Assembly (NCBI RefSeq): GCF_035917335.1 | Contig: NZ_CP109067.1 | Location: 3,595,001-3,659,000, forward strand | DNA: 64,000 nucleotides | DNA from: Micromonospora sp. NBC_01813 | GTDB taxonomy: Bacteria; Actinomycetota; Actinomycetes; Mycobacteriales; Micromonosporaceae | Reading direction: 5' to 3' | In this document: positions 8,707 through 16,835 of the stretch, piece by piece | Position numbering within the stretch: position 1 is the first letter of the stretch | How the letters are laid out: every line of letters starts with the position of its first letter | Notes under the pieces: model-generated | Seen by the model: the letters and a program-made list of their open reading frames with translations, nothing else | Database searches by the model: none | What the model was told of the DNA's origin: nothing | Made by a program: the position numbers and the translations under genes

Positions 8707-10308
8707 TCACCTGCGGGCCAGTGGAACCACCAGGACCGCCTCGGTGCCACCGCCGGCCCGGTTGCGCAGCTCGATGGTGCCCCGTAGCTCGCCGGTGGCC
8801 AGGGCCCGAACGATCTGCAGGCCGAGCCGGCTGCCGGCGTCTGCGTCGAAGTCCGCCGGCAGGCCCTTGCCGTTGTCGGCCACGGTCACGTGCAACTGCT
8901 TGCGGAACCGGTGCACGGCCACCACGACCTCGGCGGCCGCTGAGGGCTCGGCGATGGGCTCAGCCGCCGCCCGGGCCGCCGCGGTCGCTGGATCGACCGT
9001 GTCACCGGCTGACGGACCGGCGGCTTCGCCCGGACCGGCGGCTTCGCCGGCTGGTGCGAAGCCGTGCTCGACGGCGTTGAGTAGTAGCTCGTTGAGCACC
9101 ATCACCAGCGACGTGGCGATCTCCGCGGGCAGCACGCCGAAGCTGCCCTCGCGACGCATCGCCACCGGAACCTCGGTCGCCGCGACCTCGGTGGCCGCGC
9201 TGGCCACCCGATCGACGATGCCGTCGAACTCGACCGACTCGTCGCCGGACATGGCGAGCGTCTCGTGCACGAGTGCGATCGACGCGACCCGCCGTACCGA
9301 CTCCTCCAGGGCCGCCCGGGCCGCCGGCAGCTCGACCCGGCGGGCCTGCAGTCGCAGCAGCGCCGCCACGGTCTGCAGATTGTTCTTCACCCGGTGGTGG
9401 ATCTCCCGGATGGTGGCGTCCTTGGTGATCAGGGCTCGGTCCCGGCGGCGGACCTCGGTGATGTCGCGGACCAGCACCAGGGCCCCGATCGGCACGCCCG
9501 CCGGCATCAGCGGCAACGCCCGGGTCAGCATGGTGGCGCCACGGGCCTCGATCTCCTTGCGTGCCGGTGCCTCACCGCGCAGCGCGGCCAGGATCCGGTT
9601 CGCCGCGTCGGTGCCTTCGAGCGGGTCGTCGGCGAGCCGGTGGGCCAGCGCGGCGAGGTCCTCGCCGACCAGATGGGCGGCGAAGCCGAGCCGACGGAAC
9701 GCCGACTGGGCATTCGGGCTGGCGTACGTGGTCTTGCCGCCGGCGTCCAGCCGGATCAGCCCGTCACCGACCCGGGGCGCCGAGGTGGTCTCCCCCGGAT
9801 GCCGCACCGGCGGGAAGGTGCCGTCGGCGACCATCTGGGCGAGATCGTCGGCGGTGGTCAGGTAGTTGAGCTCGAGCTGGCTGGGCGTACGCGCGGTGGA
9901 CAGGTTGGTGTCCCGGCCGATCACCGCGATGATCCGCCCGGTCTGCCCGTCGGCGCCGCGCAGCCGGACCGGCATCGCCTCGTGCCGGGCGGGGGTGTTG
10001 CCGTACCAGACCGGGTCGCCTTCGCGCCAGATCCGTCCCTGGCGGTACGCGATGGTCAGGTGCGCCACCTCGGGGCCGTCGACGGTGCGCCCGACCTGGT
10101 CGTCCTGATAGGCGGTCGGGGCGGTGGTGGGGCGGACCTGCGCCACGCACAGGAACGCGCCGTAGTCGTCGATCGGCACCCAGAGCAGCAGGTCGGCGAA
10201 GGACAGGTCGGACAGCAGCTGCCACTCGCCAGCGAGCCGGTGCAGGTGGTCGACGTCGACCGGCTGCAGGGTGGTGTGTTCCTCGACGAGATCGCGCAGG
10301 GTGGACAC
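8707..10308 (-). CDS. pdtaS: PdtaS-type sensor histidine kinase
   Basis: A soluble 533-residue kinase without transmembrane segments. Residues about 1-150 form a GAF-like sensor, about 170-290 a PAS domain (IRLDAGGKTTYASPNAQSAF ... VLVRDITEVRRRD), and about 300-380 a HisKA_2 dimerisation domain with the phospho-acceptor His in IREIHHRVKNNLQTVAALL. The HATPase_c domain has N-box NELLLNAVEHGF and G-box VADNGKGLP. An Ala/Glu/Pro-rich insert of about 40 residues splits it between the N and G boxes, absent from the mycobacterial protein. PdtaS normally phosphorylates the ANTAR antiterminator PdtaR, which is not in the window. GTG 10308 is the start. Confidence 0.9.
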   Translation of the reverse strand: MSTLRDLVEEHTTLQPVDVDHLHRLAGEWQLLSDLSFADLLLWVPIDDYGAFLCVAQVRPTTAPTAYQDDQVGRTVDGPEVAHLTIAYRQGRIWREGDPVWYGNTPARHEAMPVRLRGADGQTGRIIAVIGRDTNLSTARTPSQLELNYLTTADDLAQMVADGTFPPVRHPGETTSAPRVGDGLIRLDAGGKTTYASPNAQSAFRRLGFAAHLVGEDLAALAHRLADDPLEGTDAANRILAALRGEAPARKEIEARGATMLTRALPLMPAGVPIGALVLVRDITEVRRRDRALITKDATIREIHHRVKNNLQTVAALLRLQARRVELPAARAALEESVRRVASIALVHETLAMSGDESVEFDGIVDRVASAATEVAATEVPVAMRREGSFGVLPAEIATSLVMVLNELLLNAVEHGFAPAGEAAGPGEAAGPSAGDTVDPATAAARAAAEPIAEPSAAAEVVVAVHRFRKQLHVTVADNGKGLPADFDADAGSRLGLQIVRALATGELRGTIELRNRAGGGTEAVLVVPLARR

Positions 10309-10338
10309 CCTTGTAGCCTGCCATGCCCGGCGGTGCTG

Positions 10339-11451
10339 TCACCGGGTGGCGGTCACCTTGGCCAGGCCACGCGGGGCGTCCGGGTCCTCGCCACGGGCCA
10401 CCGCCAACGCCAACGCGAGTCGCTGGGCCGGCAGGATGTCCAGCAGCGGGGCGTAGCGCTCGTCGACGTCGGGCAGGGTGATCGCGGCCGCCGGCCGGTC
10501 CGCCGCCGCCGCGCCGGCCGGGTCCGCCCCGGCACCGATGACGAGTACGTCGGCCCGCCGCTCGCCGAGTCGGCGCAGCACGTCGCGCATGGCGGCGCCA
10601 CCGGGGCCGGACCCGACCACGGCGATCACCGGCACGTCGGGGTCGGCCATCGCCAGCGGGCCGTGCAGCAGGTCGGCTCCGGAGAAGGCGAGCGCCGGCA
10701 GGTACGACGTCTCCATCAGTTTCAGGGCGGTCTCCCGCGCGGTCGGGTAGGCGTACCCGCGCCCGGTGGTGACCAGCTGGGCGGCGAATCGGTAGCGGGG
10801 CGCGAGGTCGGTGGCGGTGGGGTCGGCGAGCACCCGCTCGGCCAGGCCCGGCAGCGCGTCGAGCGCGGCCCGTTCGGCCGCCGGCAGCGCGCCGTCACCG
10901 CCGGCCCGGACACCTTCGACGAGCATCAGCAGGGCGAGCAGTTGCGCGGTGTACGTCTTGGTGGCGGCGACCGCGCGTTCGTGCCCGGCCGCGATGTCCA
11001 CCGTCAGCTCGGCGGCGGTGGCGAGCGCGGAGTCCGGGGTGTTGGTCACCGCGACGGTGAGTGCCCCCTGGTCGCGGGCCACCCGCAGCACCTCGGCGAG
11101 GTCCGGCGAGCCCCCGCTCTGGCTGACGCCGACGACCAGCGCGTCGCGCAGGTCGGGCCGGGCGCCGAACAGGGTGATCGCGCTGGGCGAGGCGAGCCCG
11201 GCGGGCAACCCCAGGCGGATCTCGGTGAGGTACGCGGCGTACAGCGCGGCGTGGTCCGAGGTGCCCCGGGCGGTGAACACCACGTGCCGGGGTTGGCGGC
11301 GGACGATCGCGGCAGCGACCTCGGCGATCGGACCGGCATGGTCACGTTGCAGCAGCCGGGCGTAGCCGCCGGGTTGTTCGGCGATGTCAGCGGCCATCCC
11401 GGTGCCGGCCGTCGGCTGTGGCCGGTCCGTTCCCGACTTCTGCTGCGACAC
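10339..11451 (-). CDS. SIS-domain sugar-phosphate isomerase-like protein
   Basis: Two SIS domains as in the isomerase half of GlmS, or in AgaS/NagB-II-type deaminases. The first begins VVFTARGTSDHAALYAAY with the phosphate-binding VVGVSQSGGSPDL and AATKTYTAQ; the second carries TGRGYAYPTARETALKLMET and VPVIAVVGSGPGG. There is no glutaminase domain, so a free-ammonia glucosamine-6-phosphate deaminase or isomerase role is likeliest. Length is 370 residues from GTG 11451, chosen because GGAGGTCGTC precedes it. It is divergent from the TPR gene, and 30 bp separate its stop from the pdtaS start downstream. Confidence 0.85.
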   Translation of the reverse strand: MSQQKSGTDRPQPTAGTGMAADIAEQPGGYARLLQRDHAGPIAEVAAAIVRRQPRHVVFTARGTSDHAALYAAYLTEIRLGLPAGLASPSAITLFGARPDLRDALVVGVSQSGGSPDLAEVLRVARDQGALTVAVTNTPDSALATAAELTVDIAAGHERAVAATKTYTAQLLALLMLVEGVRAGGDGALPAAERAALDALPGLAERVLADPTATDLAPRYRFAAQLVTTGRGYAYPTARETALKLMETSYLPALAFSGADLLHGPLAMADPDVPVIAVVGSGPGGAAMRDVLRRLGERRADVLVIGAGADPAGAAAADRPAAAITLPDVDERYAPLLDILPAQRLALALAVARGEDPDAPRGLAKVTATR

Positions 11452-11624
11452 GACGACCTCCAGGTGATCTTGCGCGATAGAGCTCAAAGCATGCTCATTC
11501 TTGCACTCTAATAGCGCTATCCGCAACGAAGTGAGCAGCAACGCGCAGGGTGGGACGATCCACGTTCCGTGCCCTAGGCTGCCGAAGCCAGGAGGGACGA
11601 GCACGCTACGAGGATCGGAAGAAC

Positions 11625-13424
11625 GTGTCCGAGGGATTGCACGACCCACGGCTGGCCGCCGAGGGCGAGCTGGCGCTGGCGCGGATGGCACTCGACGAGG
11701 GTGACTACCGGCACGCGGCCGACCACGTCGCCGGCGCGATCACGCACGCACCCACCATGCCCGAGGTGCACGAGATGCTCACCCGGCTGGCCATCCGGGC
11801 CGGCGGCGGCGGGCTGGAGCTGTTTCCGCTGGACGAGCACGTCTTCATCGGCGCCGTCGTGGCCCGGGCGCACCTGCTGGCCGCCGCCGGCCGAGCCGGC
11901 GAGGGCCTCGAACTGCTGGCCGCCGCCACCGGACACGCGCCGACCGTCGACTGGGCGGGCGTGCCCTGGGTCGGCGCCGCAGACCTGCCGGACCGGCTGG
12001 AGCCGGACCAGATCGCCATCGTGCTGATGCAGATCTGCGCCAGCGTGCCCGACCCGGTGCCGCCCGCCGACCGCCCACCACTGCTGCCGTACCTGCGGCT
12101 CGCCGAGCACGCCACCGCCACCCACGCCGGGCACGGGCTGCTGCTCGGCGCCAGCTCCGCCCTGGCCCGCCGGCTCGGCGAGGTCCCCACCGCGCTCGAC
12201 TGGGCGGTTCGGGGTGTCCGGGCCGAGCCGTCCAAACTGGCCGAGGTGTGGCTCGGGTACGCGTACCGCAGCGCCGGCCGCACCAGCGACGCGATCGCCG
12301 CGCTACGCCGGGCCAGCGCACACGATCCCGACGACCTGTCCATCTACGCCGACATCGCCGGCACCCTGGCCGACGCCGGTCGGCTCGACGACGCCATCGA
12401 CTGGATCGACCAGGCTCTCGCCCGCAACCCGACCTTCGACTGCGCGGTGCACACCGCACACCGGCTGCGCTACCAGCGTGACGGCGAACTTCGCCATCTG
12501 GTCGCCCTCGCCGACTTCCAACGCGACCACCCCGACGACTCGCACGAGCACCACGACCTGGCCGAGTGCTGCCACGACCGGCCCTGGCTCGCCCGGCTTC
12601 CGGCGGCCGGCGGCACCGTCGTCGCCACCATCGAGCAGGCCCTCACCCGCGGCCTGGTGCCGACCAGGCTGTCGCTGCGCCACCCCGAGCCGCCCAGCGC
12701 GATGCGGCTGCTGCGCACCGAGTTCCCCGGGCTGCCGGTCACCGTGGAACGGACCCCCAGCCCCGACCCCCGGCAGCCACGGCGCACCTCGGTCCGGCAG
12801 CTGTGGAACTACGCCGGCTGGCAGGCCGATCCGGCCGTCGACCGGCCGTCGACGCTCGCCAGCGAGCGGATCCGGCAACTGGCCCAACCCGTCTGGCACC
12901 ACCCGCCGGCGGCGTACGACACCGCGGTCACCCTCGCCACCCTCGATGTGGAGGACCTGCTCGGCCTGTTGGTGCACCCGCCGTCGCCGCCGAAGGAGGC
13001 CGAGATCGACCCGGCGGGCTGGCTGCGGTGCGTACAGGCATGGGCCTGCCTGGGGATGCTGCACCACCGCACCGACGAACCCTGGCCCGACTCGACGCGA
13101 CGCCGGATGCTCATCGACGTGGCGTGGGGGGTCGAGGACTGGGCCGCCGAGGCCGCCGTGTTCGCGCTGGTCACCGCCGCGTGGGTGGATCCGGCGGTAC
13201 GCCCGGACGTGGCCCGGGTGGTGGCCGAGCGGTTCGCCGACGCGGTCGACGTCGCAGGTCACCGCAGCATGCCGATCCTGTGGTCGCTGGCCCACCTGGC
13301 GTTGGCGACCCCGGATCTCGACGATCGGACAGCGGCCGCGGCCCGTCGGATCGCCGGCCGGTCGGCGCGGATTCCCCGCCAACGCCGGCCTGGGCTGATC
13401 CGCCGGCTGCTGGGTTGGCAGTAG
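11625..13424 (+). CDS. TPR-repeat protein of unknown role
   Basis: A 599-residue cytosolic protein. Helical repeats of TPR type are clear at about residues 7-50 (LAAEGELALARMALDEGDYRHAADHVAGAI) and 185-265 (VWLGYAYRSAGRTSDAIAAL, YADIAGTLADAGRLDDAIDW). The C-terminal 250 residues are another helical region, and a basic tail ends RLLGWQ. No catalytic motif is seen. The start is GTG 11625. It stands alone, convergent with the biotinyl carrier gene, with 9 bp between stops. A scaffold or protein-protein adaptor role is inferred from the repeats only. Confidence 0.75.
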   Translation: MSEGLHDPRLAAEGELALARMALDEGDYRHAADHVAGAITHAPTMPEVHEMLTRLAIRAGGGGLELFPLDEHVFIGAVVARAHLLAAAGRAGEGLELLAAATGHAPTVDWAGVPWVGAADLPDRLEPDQIAIVLMQICASVPDPVPPADRPPLLPYLRLAEHATATHAGHGLLLGASSALARRLGEVPTALDWAVRGVRAEPSKLAEVWLGYAYRSAGRTSDAIAALRRASAHDPDDLSIYADIAGTLADAGRLDDAIDWIDQALARNPTFDCAVHTAHRLRYQRDGELRHLVALADFQRDHPDDSHEHHDLAECCHDRPWLARLPAAGGTVVATIEQALTRGLVPTRLSLRHPEPPSAMRLLRTEFPGLPVTVERTPSPDPRQPRRTSVRQLWNYAGWQADPAVDRPSTLASERIRQLAQPVWHHPPAAYDTAVTLATLDVEDLLGLLVHPPSPPKEAEIDPAGWLRCVQAWACLGMLHHRTDEPWPDSTRRRMLIDVAWGVEDWAAEAAVFALVTAAWVDPAVRPDVARVVAERFADAVDVAGHRSMPILWSLAHLALATPDLDDRTAAAARRIAGRSARIPRQRRPGLIRRLLGWQ

Positions 13425-13433
13425 CCGGCCGGA

Positions 13434-13649
13434 CTAGCCGATGACGGCGATCAGGTCGCCCTCCTGGATCACGTCACCCTCGTTGACGGCGAGCTGCTGC
13501 ACCACCCCGTCGGACTCGGCGACCACCGGAATCTCCATCTTCATCGATTCCAAGATCACCAGGGTGTCGCCGTCGGAAACGGTGTCGCCAGCGGCGACGA
13601 CCACCTTCCACACGTTCGCCACCATCTCGGCCCGGATCTCCTCGGCCAT
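13434..13649 (-). CDS. biotinyl/lipoyl carrier protein (TB7.3-like)
   Basis: A 71-residue stand-alone biotin-carrier domain with the biotinylation motif ESMKMEIPV; Lys36 is the expected attachment site. It begins MAEEIRAEMVANVWKV after AAGGAGGGCCGGCAG. From memory it matches mycobacterial TB7.3 (Rv3221c), which also adjoins the SigH/RshA genes. Its carboxylase partner is not encoded nearby. Confidence 0.93.
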   Translation of the reverse strand: MAEEIRAEMVANVWKVVVAAGDTVSDGDTLVILESMKMEIPVVAESDGVVQQLAVNEGDVIQEGDLIAVIG

Positions 13650-13853
13650 CTGCCGGCCCTCCTTCGTCCGCCGGCCGCCGCCGGGCCTGCTGTCTGGCAC
13701 CCCGACCGACGCCGGATCTGGCGTCCCGACGCCGCTCCCGACAGGTGAACGGTATCGAACCTAGTGCCCGCCCCGCATGCCGGTCGCTACCTCGGCCTAG
13801 CATCAACAGGTCAGCTCCCGGTCCACGGGAGGCACCGTCCGACGGGAGGGCAG

Positions 13854-13928
13854 ATGGCCAAGAAGGCTCGTAAGAAGAAGGCCCGTAAGAAGAGCGCGGC
13901 CAACCACGGCAAGCGCCCCAACTCCTGA
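13854..13928 (+). CDS. 50S ribosomal protein bL37
   Basis: A 24-residue, extremely basic peptide: MAKKARKKKARKKSA followed by ANHGKRPNS. Eleven of 24 residues are Lys or Arg. Mycobacterial bL37 is also 24 residues and ends in ANHGKRPN(x), known from ribosome structures. The ribosome site GGGAGGGCAG lies just before ATG 13854, and a strong hairpin follows the stop. It is too short for ordinary gene callers and stands alone on the plus strand between two minus-strand genes. Confidence 0.88.
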   Translation: MAKKARKKKARKKSAANHGKRPNS

Positions 13929-13935
13929 TGTCGGT

Positions 13936-13979
13936 GGGGGCCGCCGGTCGAGGCCGGATGGCCTGGACCGGCGGCCCCC
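13936..13979 (+). terminator. terminator after bL37 gene
   Basis: A perfect 14-bp inverted repeat, GGGGGCCGCCGGTC and GACCGGCGGCCCCC, encloses a second small stem (AGGCC/GGCCT). It starts 8 bp after the bL37 stop. Confidence 0.85.
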
Positions 13980-14007
13980 ACCGGATCACCCAACACATAT
14001 CCGCCGA

Positions 14008-14057
14008 GATCAGTCGGGCAGGTACTCCCGCCGGATCAGTCGGGCAGGTACTCCCGC
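14008..14057. repeat. 26-bp tandem duplication at the 3' end of rsrA
   Basis: Two adjacent copies of a 26-bp unit beginning GATCAGTCGGGCAGGTACTC (starts 14008 and 14034), identical over 24 bp. The rsrA stop codon (14036-14038) lies in the second copy, so the first copy is a non-coding echo of the gene end. Confidence 0.9.
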
Positions 14058-14329
14058 GAGTCGGCGTCGAAGACGAACTCGCTGAGCTTGGCCCGGAGCC
14101 GCTCCCGCAGCTCGGCCGGTGCGGTCTCGTTGCCGCAGCAGCGGGCGACGAGCGCCTTGACCTCCTGCTCGATGCCGAACTCACGCAGGCAGGGAGAGCA
14201 TTCGTCCAGGTGGTGCCGGATCAGCTGACGCCGGTCCTCGGCACATTCCAGGTCCAGGTAGAGGTAGACCTCGGCGATCACCTGACGGCAGTCCTGGTCG
14301 AACGAGTCACCGTCGTGCACGGCCGTCAC
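14036..14329 (-). CDS. rsrA: zinc anti-sigma factor, RsrA/RshA type (ZAS, redox switch)
   Basis: A 97-residue anti-sigma factor that binds SigR under reducing conditions and releases it on disulfide stress. The zinc/redox motif HHLDECSPC (HxxxCxxC) is at about residues 39-47, and there is an additional Cys pair in ARCCGNE. The GTG start at 14329 overlaps the sigR TGA by 4 bp (GTGA), so the two are translationally coupled. The 3' end lies in a 26-bp tandem duplication. Confidence 0.93.
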   Translation of the reverse strand: MTAVHDGDSFDQDCRQVIAEVYLYLDLECAEDRRQLIRHHLDECSPCLREFGIEQEVKALVARCCGNETAPAELRERLRAKLSEFVFDADSREYLPD

Positions 14330-14940
14330 ACCTCCTGTCCGGCTGCGGCAGGCTTGGTGCTCCGGGCTCGGTTGACGCCCCGGTCGGCGGCGTAGCGCTC
14401 CAACATGCCGCGCAGGTTCCGTCGCCCACGGTGCAGCCGGGACATGACCGTCCCGATCGGAGTGTTCATGATGTCGGCGATCTCCTTGTAGGAGAAGCCT
14501 TCGACGTCAGCCAGGTAGACGGCGAGCCGGAAGTCCTCCGGCAACTGCTGCAGCGCGTTCTTGACGTCGCTGTCGGGCAGCCGCTCGAGAGCCTCGGTCT
14601 CCGCCGACTTCAACCCGCTGGAGGTGTGCGACTCGGCCGCGGCGAGCTGCCAGTCGGTGATCTCCTCGGTGGGCGCCTGGACCGGCTGCCGCTGCCGTCG
14701 ACGGTAGGAGTTGATGTAGGTGTTCGTCAGGATGCGGTAGAGCCAGGCCTTGAGGTTGGTGCCCTCCTCGAACTGGTGGAAGGCGGAGAACGCCTTCAGA
14801 AACGTCTCCTGTACCAGGTCCTCGGCGTCGGCCGGGTTGCGCGTCATCCGCAGCGCGGCGGCGTACAACTGGTCGACGAAGGGCAACGCGTCGCGCTCGA
14901 ACCGCGTGCGACGCTCGTCTGTCCGCTCTGATCGAGTCAA
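14326..14940 (-). CDS. sigR: ECF sigma factor SigR/SigH (disulfide stress response)
   Basis: A 204-residue group-4 sigma factor directing thiol-oxidative and heat stress genes. Region 2 contains [20 protein letters not shown] and [18 protein letters not shown]; region 4 is [20 protein letters not shown] with the helix [18 protein letters not shown] 14940 ([17 protein letters not shown]) is chosen for the short form, because GAGGGGGGACGAGCGG precedes it and the length then equals the family norm. The frame stays open for another 185 codons upstream, and a second plausible start at GTG 15243 is described separately. rsrA follows with a 4-bp overlap. Confidence 0.92.
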   Translation of the reverse strand: MTRSERTDERRTRFERDALPFVDQLYAAALRMTRNPADAEDLVQETFLKAFSAFHQFEEGTNLKAWLYRILTNTYINSYRRRQRQPVQAPTEEITDWQLAAAESHTSSGLKSAETEALERLPDSDVKNALQQLPEDFRLAVYLADVEGFSYKEIADIMNTPIGTVMSRLHRGRRNLRGMLERYAADRGVNRARSTKPAAAGQEV

Positions 14941-15243
14941 CCGCTCGTCCCCCCTCGACTGTCCCGCCGAGGATACGCGCACGGACCGACCGGCAGATGC
15001 GGTTCGGTCAGGTGTGCCCGCGCTCACCAACTGTCTGGCAGGCTGTCCGGTGGCCCGAGCGGTCGCCGTAGGCCGGGTGGTCGCGGTGGGCACGGCCTCG
15101 GCCGGGCGTCGGGACGACGAGCCGGGTACGGCGAGACCTTCCAGGGTCGAAAGCTCGGGCGTCCGGTCGAGAACGCCGCGCAGCTGCTGGCCGATGTCCG
15201 GACCCCCTGCGGCCCGCGTTCCGGCCCGTATCTGGATTCGCAC
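14941..15243 (-). other. in-frame N-terminal extension of sigR (putative long form)
   Basis: The sigR frame remains open upstream of the TTG start. A GTG at 15243 with AAGGGGGCGGAACCG before it would add 101 residues starting [16 protein letters not shown] and rich in Ala, Thr, Arg and Pro. A SigR-like promoter lies 41-67 bp upstream of that GTG. Streptomyces makes an unstable long SigR' from such an upstream start (literature). Here it is inferred from start signals and the open frame only; no other gene occupies the region. Confidence 0.45.
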
Positions 15244-15283
15244 CGGTTCCGCCCCCTTCGTCGAACTGCTTCCCGGGGGGTGT

Positions 15284-15310
15284 AACACCGGGTGGGCGGT
15301 CGGGCATTCC
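15284..15310 (-). promoter_or_regulatory. SigR-type promoter upstream of the long sigR start
   Basis: The minus strand reads GGAAT, 19 bases, then GTT, close to the GGAAT-N18/19-GTT consensus of SigR/SigH. Transcription would begin near 15276, giving a leader of about 33 nt to GTG 15243. This would be the autoregulatory promoter known for sigR in relatives. Identified by eye. Confidence 0.5.
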
Positions 15311-15498
15311 AGCACGCTGGCGGCGGCTCCGGCGTACTCACCCGTCCCGGCTCCGGTGCCGTTGATGGGCACCGGAACCGGGAGGGGCCTGGGAGTTCCC
15401 GCGGCGGTGTCGCCACCGCGGCGTGGCCGGGCGCCGGCTCGGCGCCACGGACACCCGATGCAACGACATGCGTGGTCCGACGGACACGGCCACAACGC

Positions 15499-16143
15499 TC
15501 AGGGTCGGGCCCAGCCGTGTCGGGCGAGCCACCGCACCACCGCAGCGGCAATCCCGTCCGGGTCGCCCTTGAGGTCGTGCCGCTCCCCCGGGCGGAGAAC
15601 GACCTCCCGGTCAGGGCCGGGCGGTGGTACGCCGAACGGGTCCCGGTCACCGTTGACGACCAGAGTGGGCCGGCCGGTGTCGAGCTCGTCGATCCGGGAA
15701 CGTTCGGGTCGCCCCGGTGGGTGCAGCGGGAAGGCGAGGGCGACCACACCCGCGGCGGCCACCACCGACGCGGTCCGGCAGGCGACCCGGGCGCCGCTGG
15801 AGCGCCCGCCGACGATCAGTGGCGGCAGCGGATCGAAGCCGGCGACCACGGCGGCGACCACGGCACGCCAGGCGTCGTCCAGGTGTCCGGCGGGAGCCGG
15901 CGCGCGGCGGCCGGCGACCCGGTACGGCTGGGTCACCCGGGCCACGGCGACCGCTGCCCGGCTCGCGGCGACGGACAGCGCGGACAGGTCCGCTGCGTCC
16001 ACGTCACCGCCGGCGCCGTGCCCGAGGACGAGCAGGCCGACCGGCGCCGCCCGAGGGACGACGAGGTCGACGCGGGCCGGTCCACGCGGCGTGTCCACCA
16101 TCTGTCGGGCGACGGCCGGTTCCGCCGGGTCGATTTCCACCAC
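15499..16143 (-). CDS. alpha/beta-hydrolase (dienelactone hydrolase/KANL3-like family)
   Basis: A 214-residue alpha/beta-hydrolase-fold protein. GLLVLGHGAGGDVDA is the oxyanion strand, GGRSSGARVACR carries the nucleophile elbow (G-R-S-S-G), VVNGDRDPFG supplies the acid, and the final GERHDLKGD the catalytic His. The substrate is unknown. The start is uncertain: GTG 16143 (MVEIDPAEP) or ATG 16101 (MVDTPRGPARVDL), and the latter fits the family N-terminus. It lies between the second WhiB gene and sigR on the same strand. Confidence 0.82.
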   Translation of the reverse strand: MVEIDPAEPAVARQMVDTPRGPARVDLVVPRAAPVGLLVLGHGAGGDVDAADLSALSVAASRAAVAVARVTQPYRVAGRRAPAPAGHLDDAWRAVVAAVVAGFDPLPPLIVGGRSSGARVACRTASVVAAAGVVALAFPLHPPGRPERSRIDELDTGRPTLVVNGDRDPFGVPPPGPDREVVLRPGERHDLKGDPDGIAAAVVRWLARHGWARP

Positions 16144-16178
16144 CGGGTCATTGTGCCGTCTCGGCGCCGGTGCTTCGG

Positions 16179-16571
16179 TCAGCTCAGCGGCACCAGGGTG
16201 AGCATCCGGTCGCGCACCAGTGGGCCCGGCTCGTCGACCACCGCCGCGTCGGGCCCGCCAGCGCCCTGCCAGGCAACCTGCATCGCCCGGCGCTCCCGGG
16301 GCGTGGTGGCTCCCCACACACCGTGGCTGTCCCCGGCGTCCAACGCCCAGGCCAGGCACGGCCCCTGCACCCGGCAGGTCCGGCAGAGCGCCACGGCCGC
16401 GTCGGCTGGTTCGCTCGGCGCGGGAAAGAACGTCTCCGGATCGACGCTCTGACAGACGCCGCGGGTCCGCCAGGCCTCGTCGAGCTGCCGCTCCGCCATC
16501 GCCCTGAGCAGCCTGGGATCGCGGCGTGCGGCAGCCACCTCGTGTGGACGGGGCATTCGCGCCCGGGTCAT
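16179..16571 (-). CDS. WhiB-family transcriptional regulator (second paralog)
   Basis: A 130-residue Wbl protein with four cluster cysteines, Cys40, Cys63, Cys66 and Cys72 (GVCQSVDPETFF; ALCRTCRVQGPCLAW), then the turn GVWGATTPRERR. The N-terminal extension of about 35 residues (MTRARMPRPHEVAAARRDPR) makes it longer than the WhiB1 type. No AT-hook of the WhiB7 kind is present, so the subfamily is not assigned. ATG 16571 follows the ideal site GGGGGAGGTGGGTAA. The 264-bp AT-richer upstream region (16572-16835) probably holds its promoter. Confidence 0.9.
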   Translation of the reverse strand: MTRARMPRPHEVAAARRDPRLLRAMAERQLDEAWRTRGVCQSVDPETFFPAPSEPADAAVALCRTCRVQGPCLAWALDAGDSHGVWGATTPRERRAMQVAWQGAGGPDAAVVDEPGPLVRDRMLTLVPLS

Positions 16572-16835
16572 TTACCCACCTCCCCCGTGGGATCATAGAC
16601 ATTGATCAAAGTCGCTTGATTGGATCGAATCGAAATCCACTGTCGGCGCTGGTTTCTATCGCACTTCGCGGCCATCAGACAAGGGGCAGCATCGATTCTG
16701 GGGAAAAATCGACCCGGCGATTCGGTCTCAACTCTGGCAAATCTCCGCACCGGTAGTTGCTCGAACACGCAGAGCAAGCTCCCCGAGCGGGCGGCTCGCG
16801 TGGGAGCGGTACCATGGTCGGGTCGGAACAGCGAG

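Noticed and set aside
9265-11511. 748-codon plus-strand ORF opposite the PdtaS and SIS genes
   Set aside because: GC-rich codon-bias shadow; the opposite strand has complete domain motifs.
13650-13853. Another small gene between the biotinyl carrier and bL37
   Set aside because: Only GC-rich spacer with promoters expected; no start with ribosome site leads to a plausible peptide.
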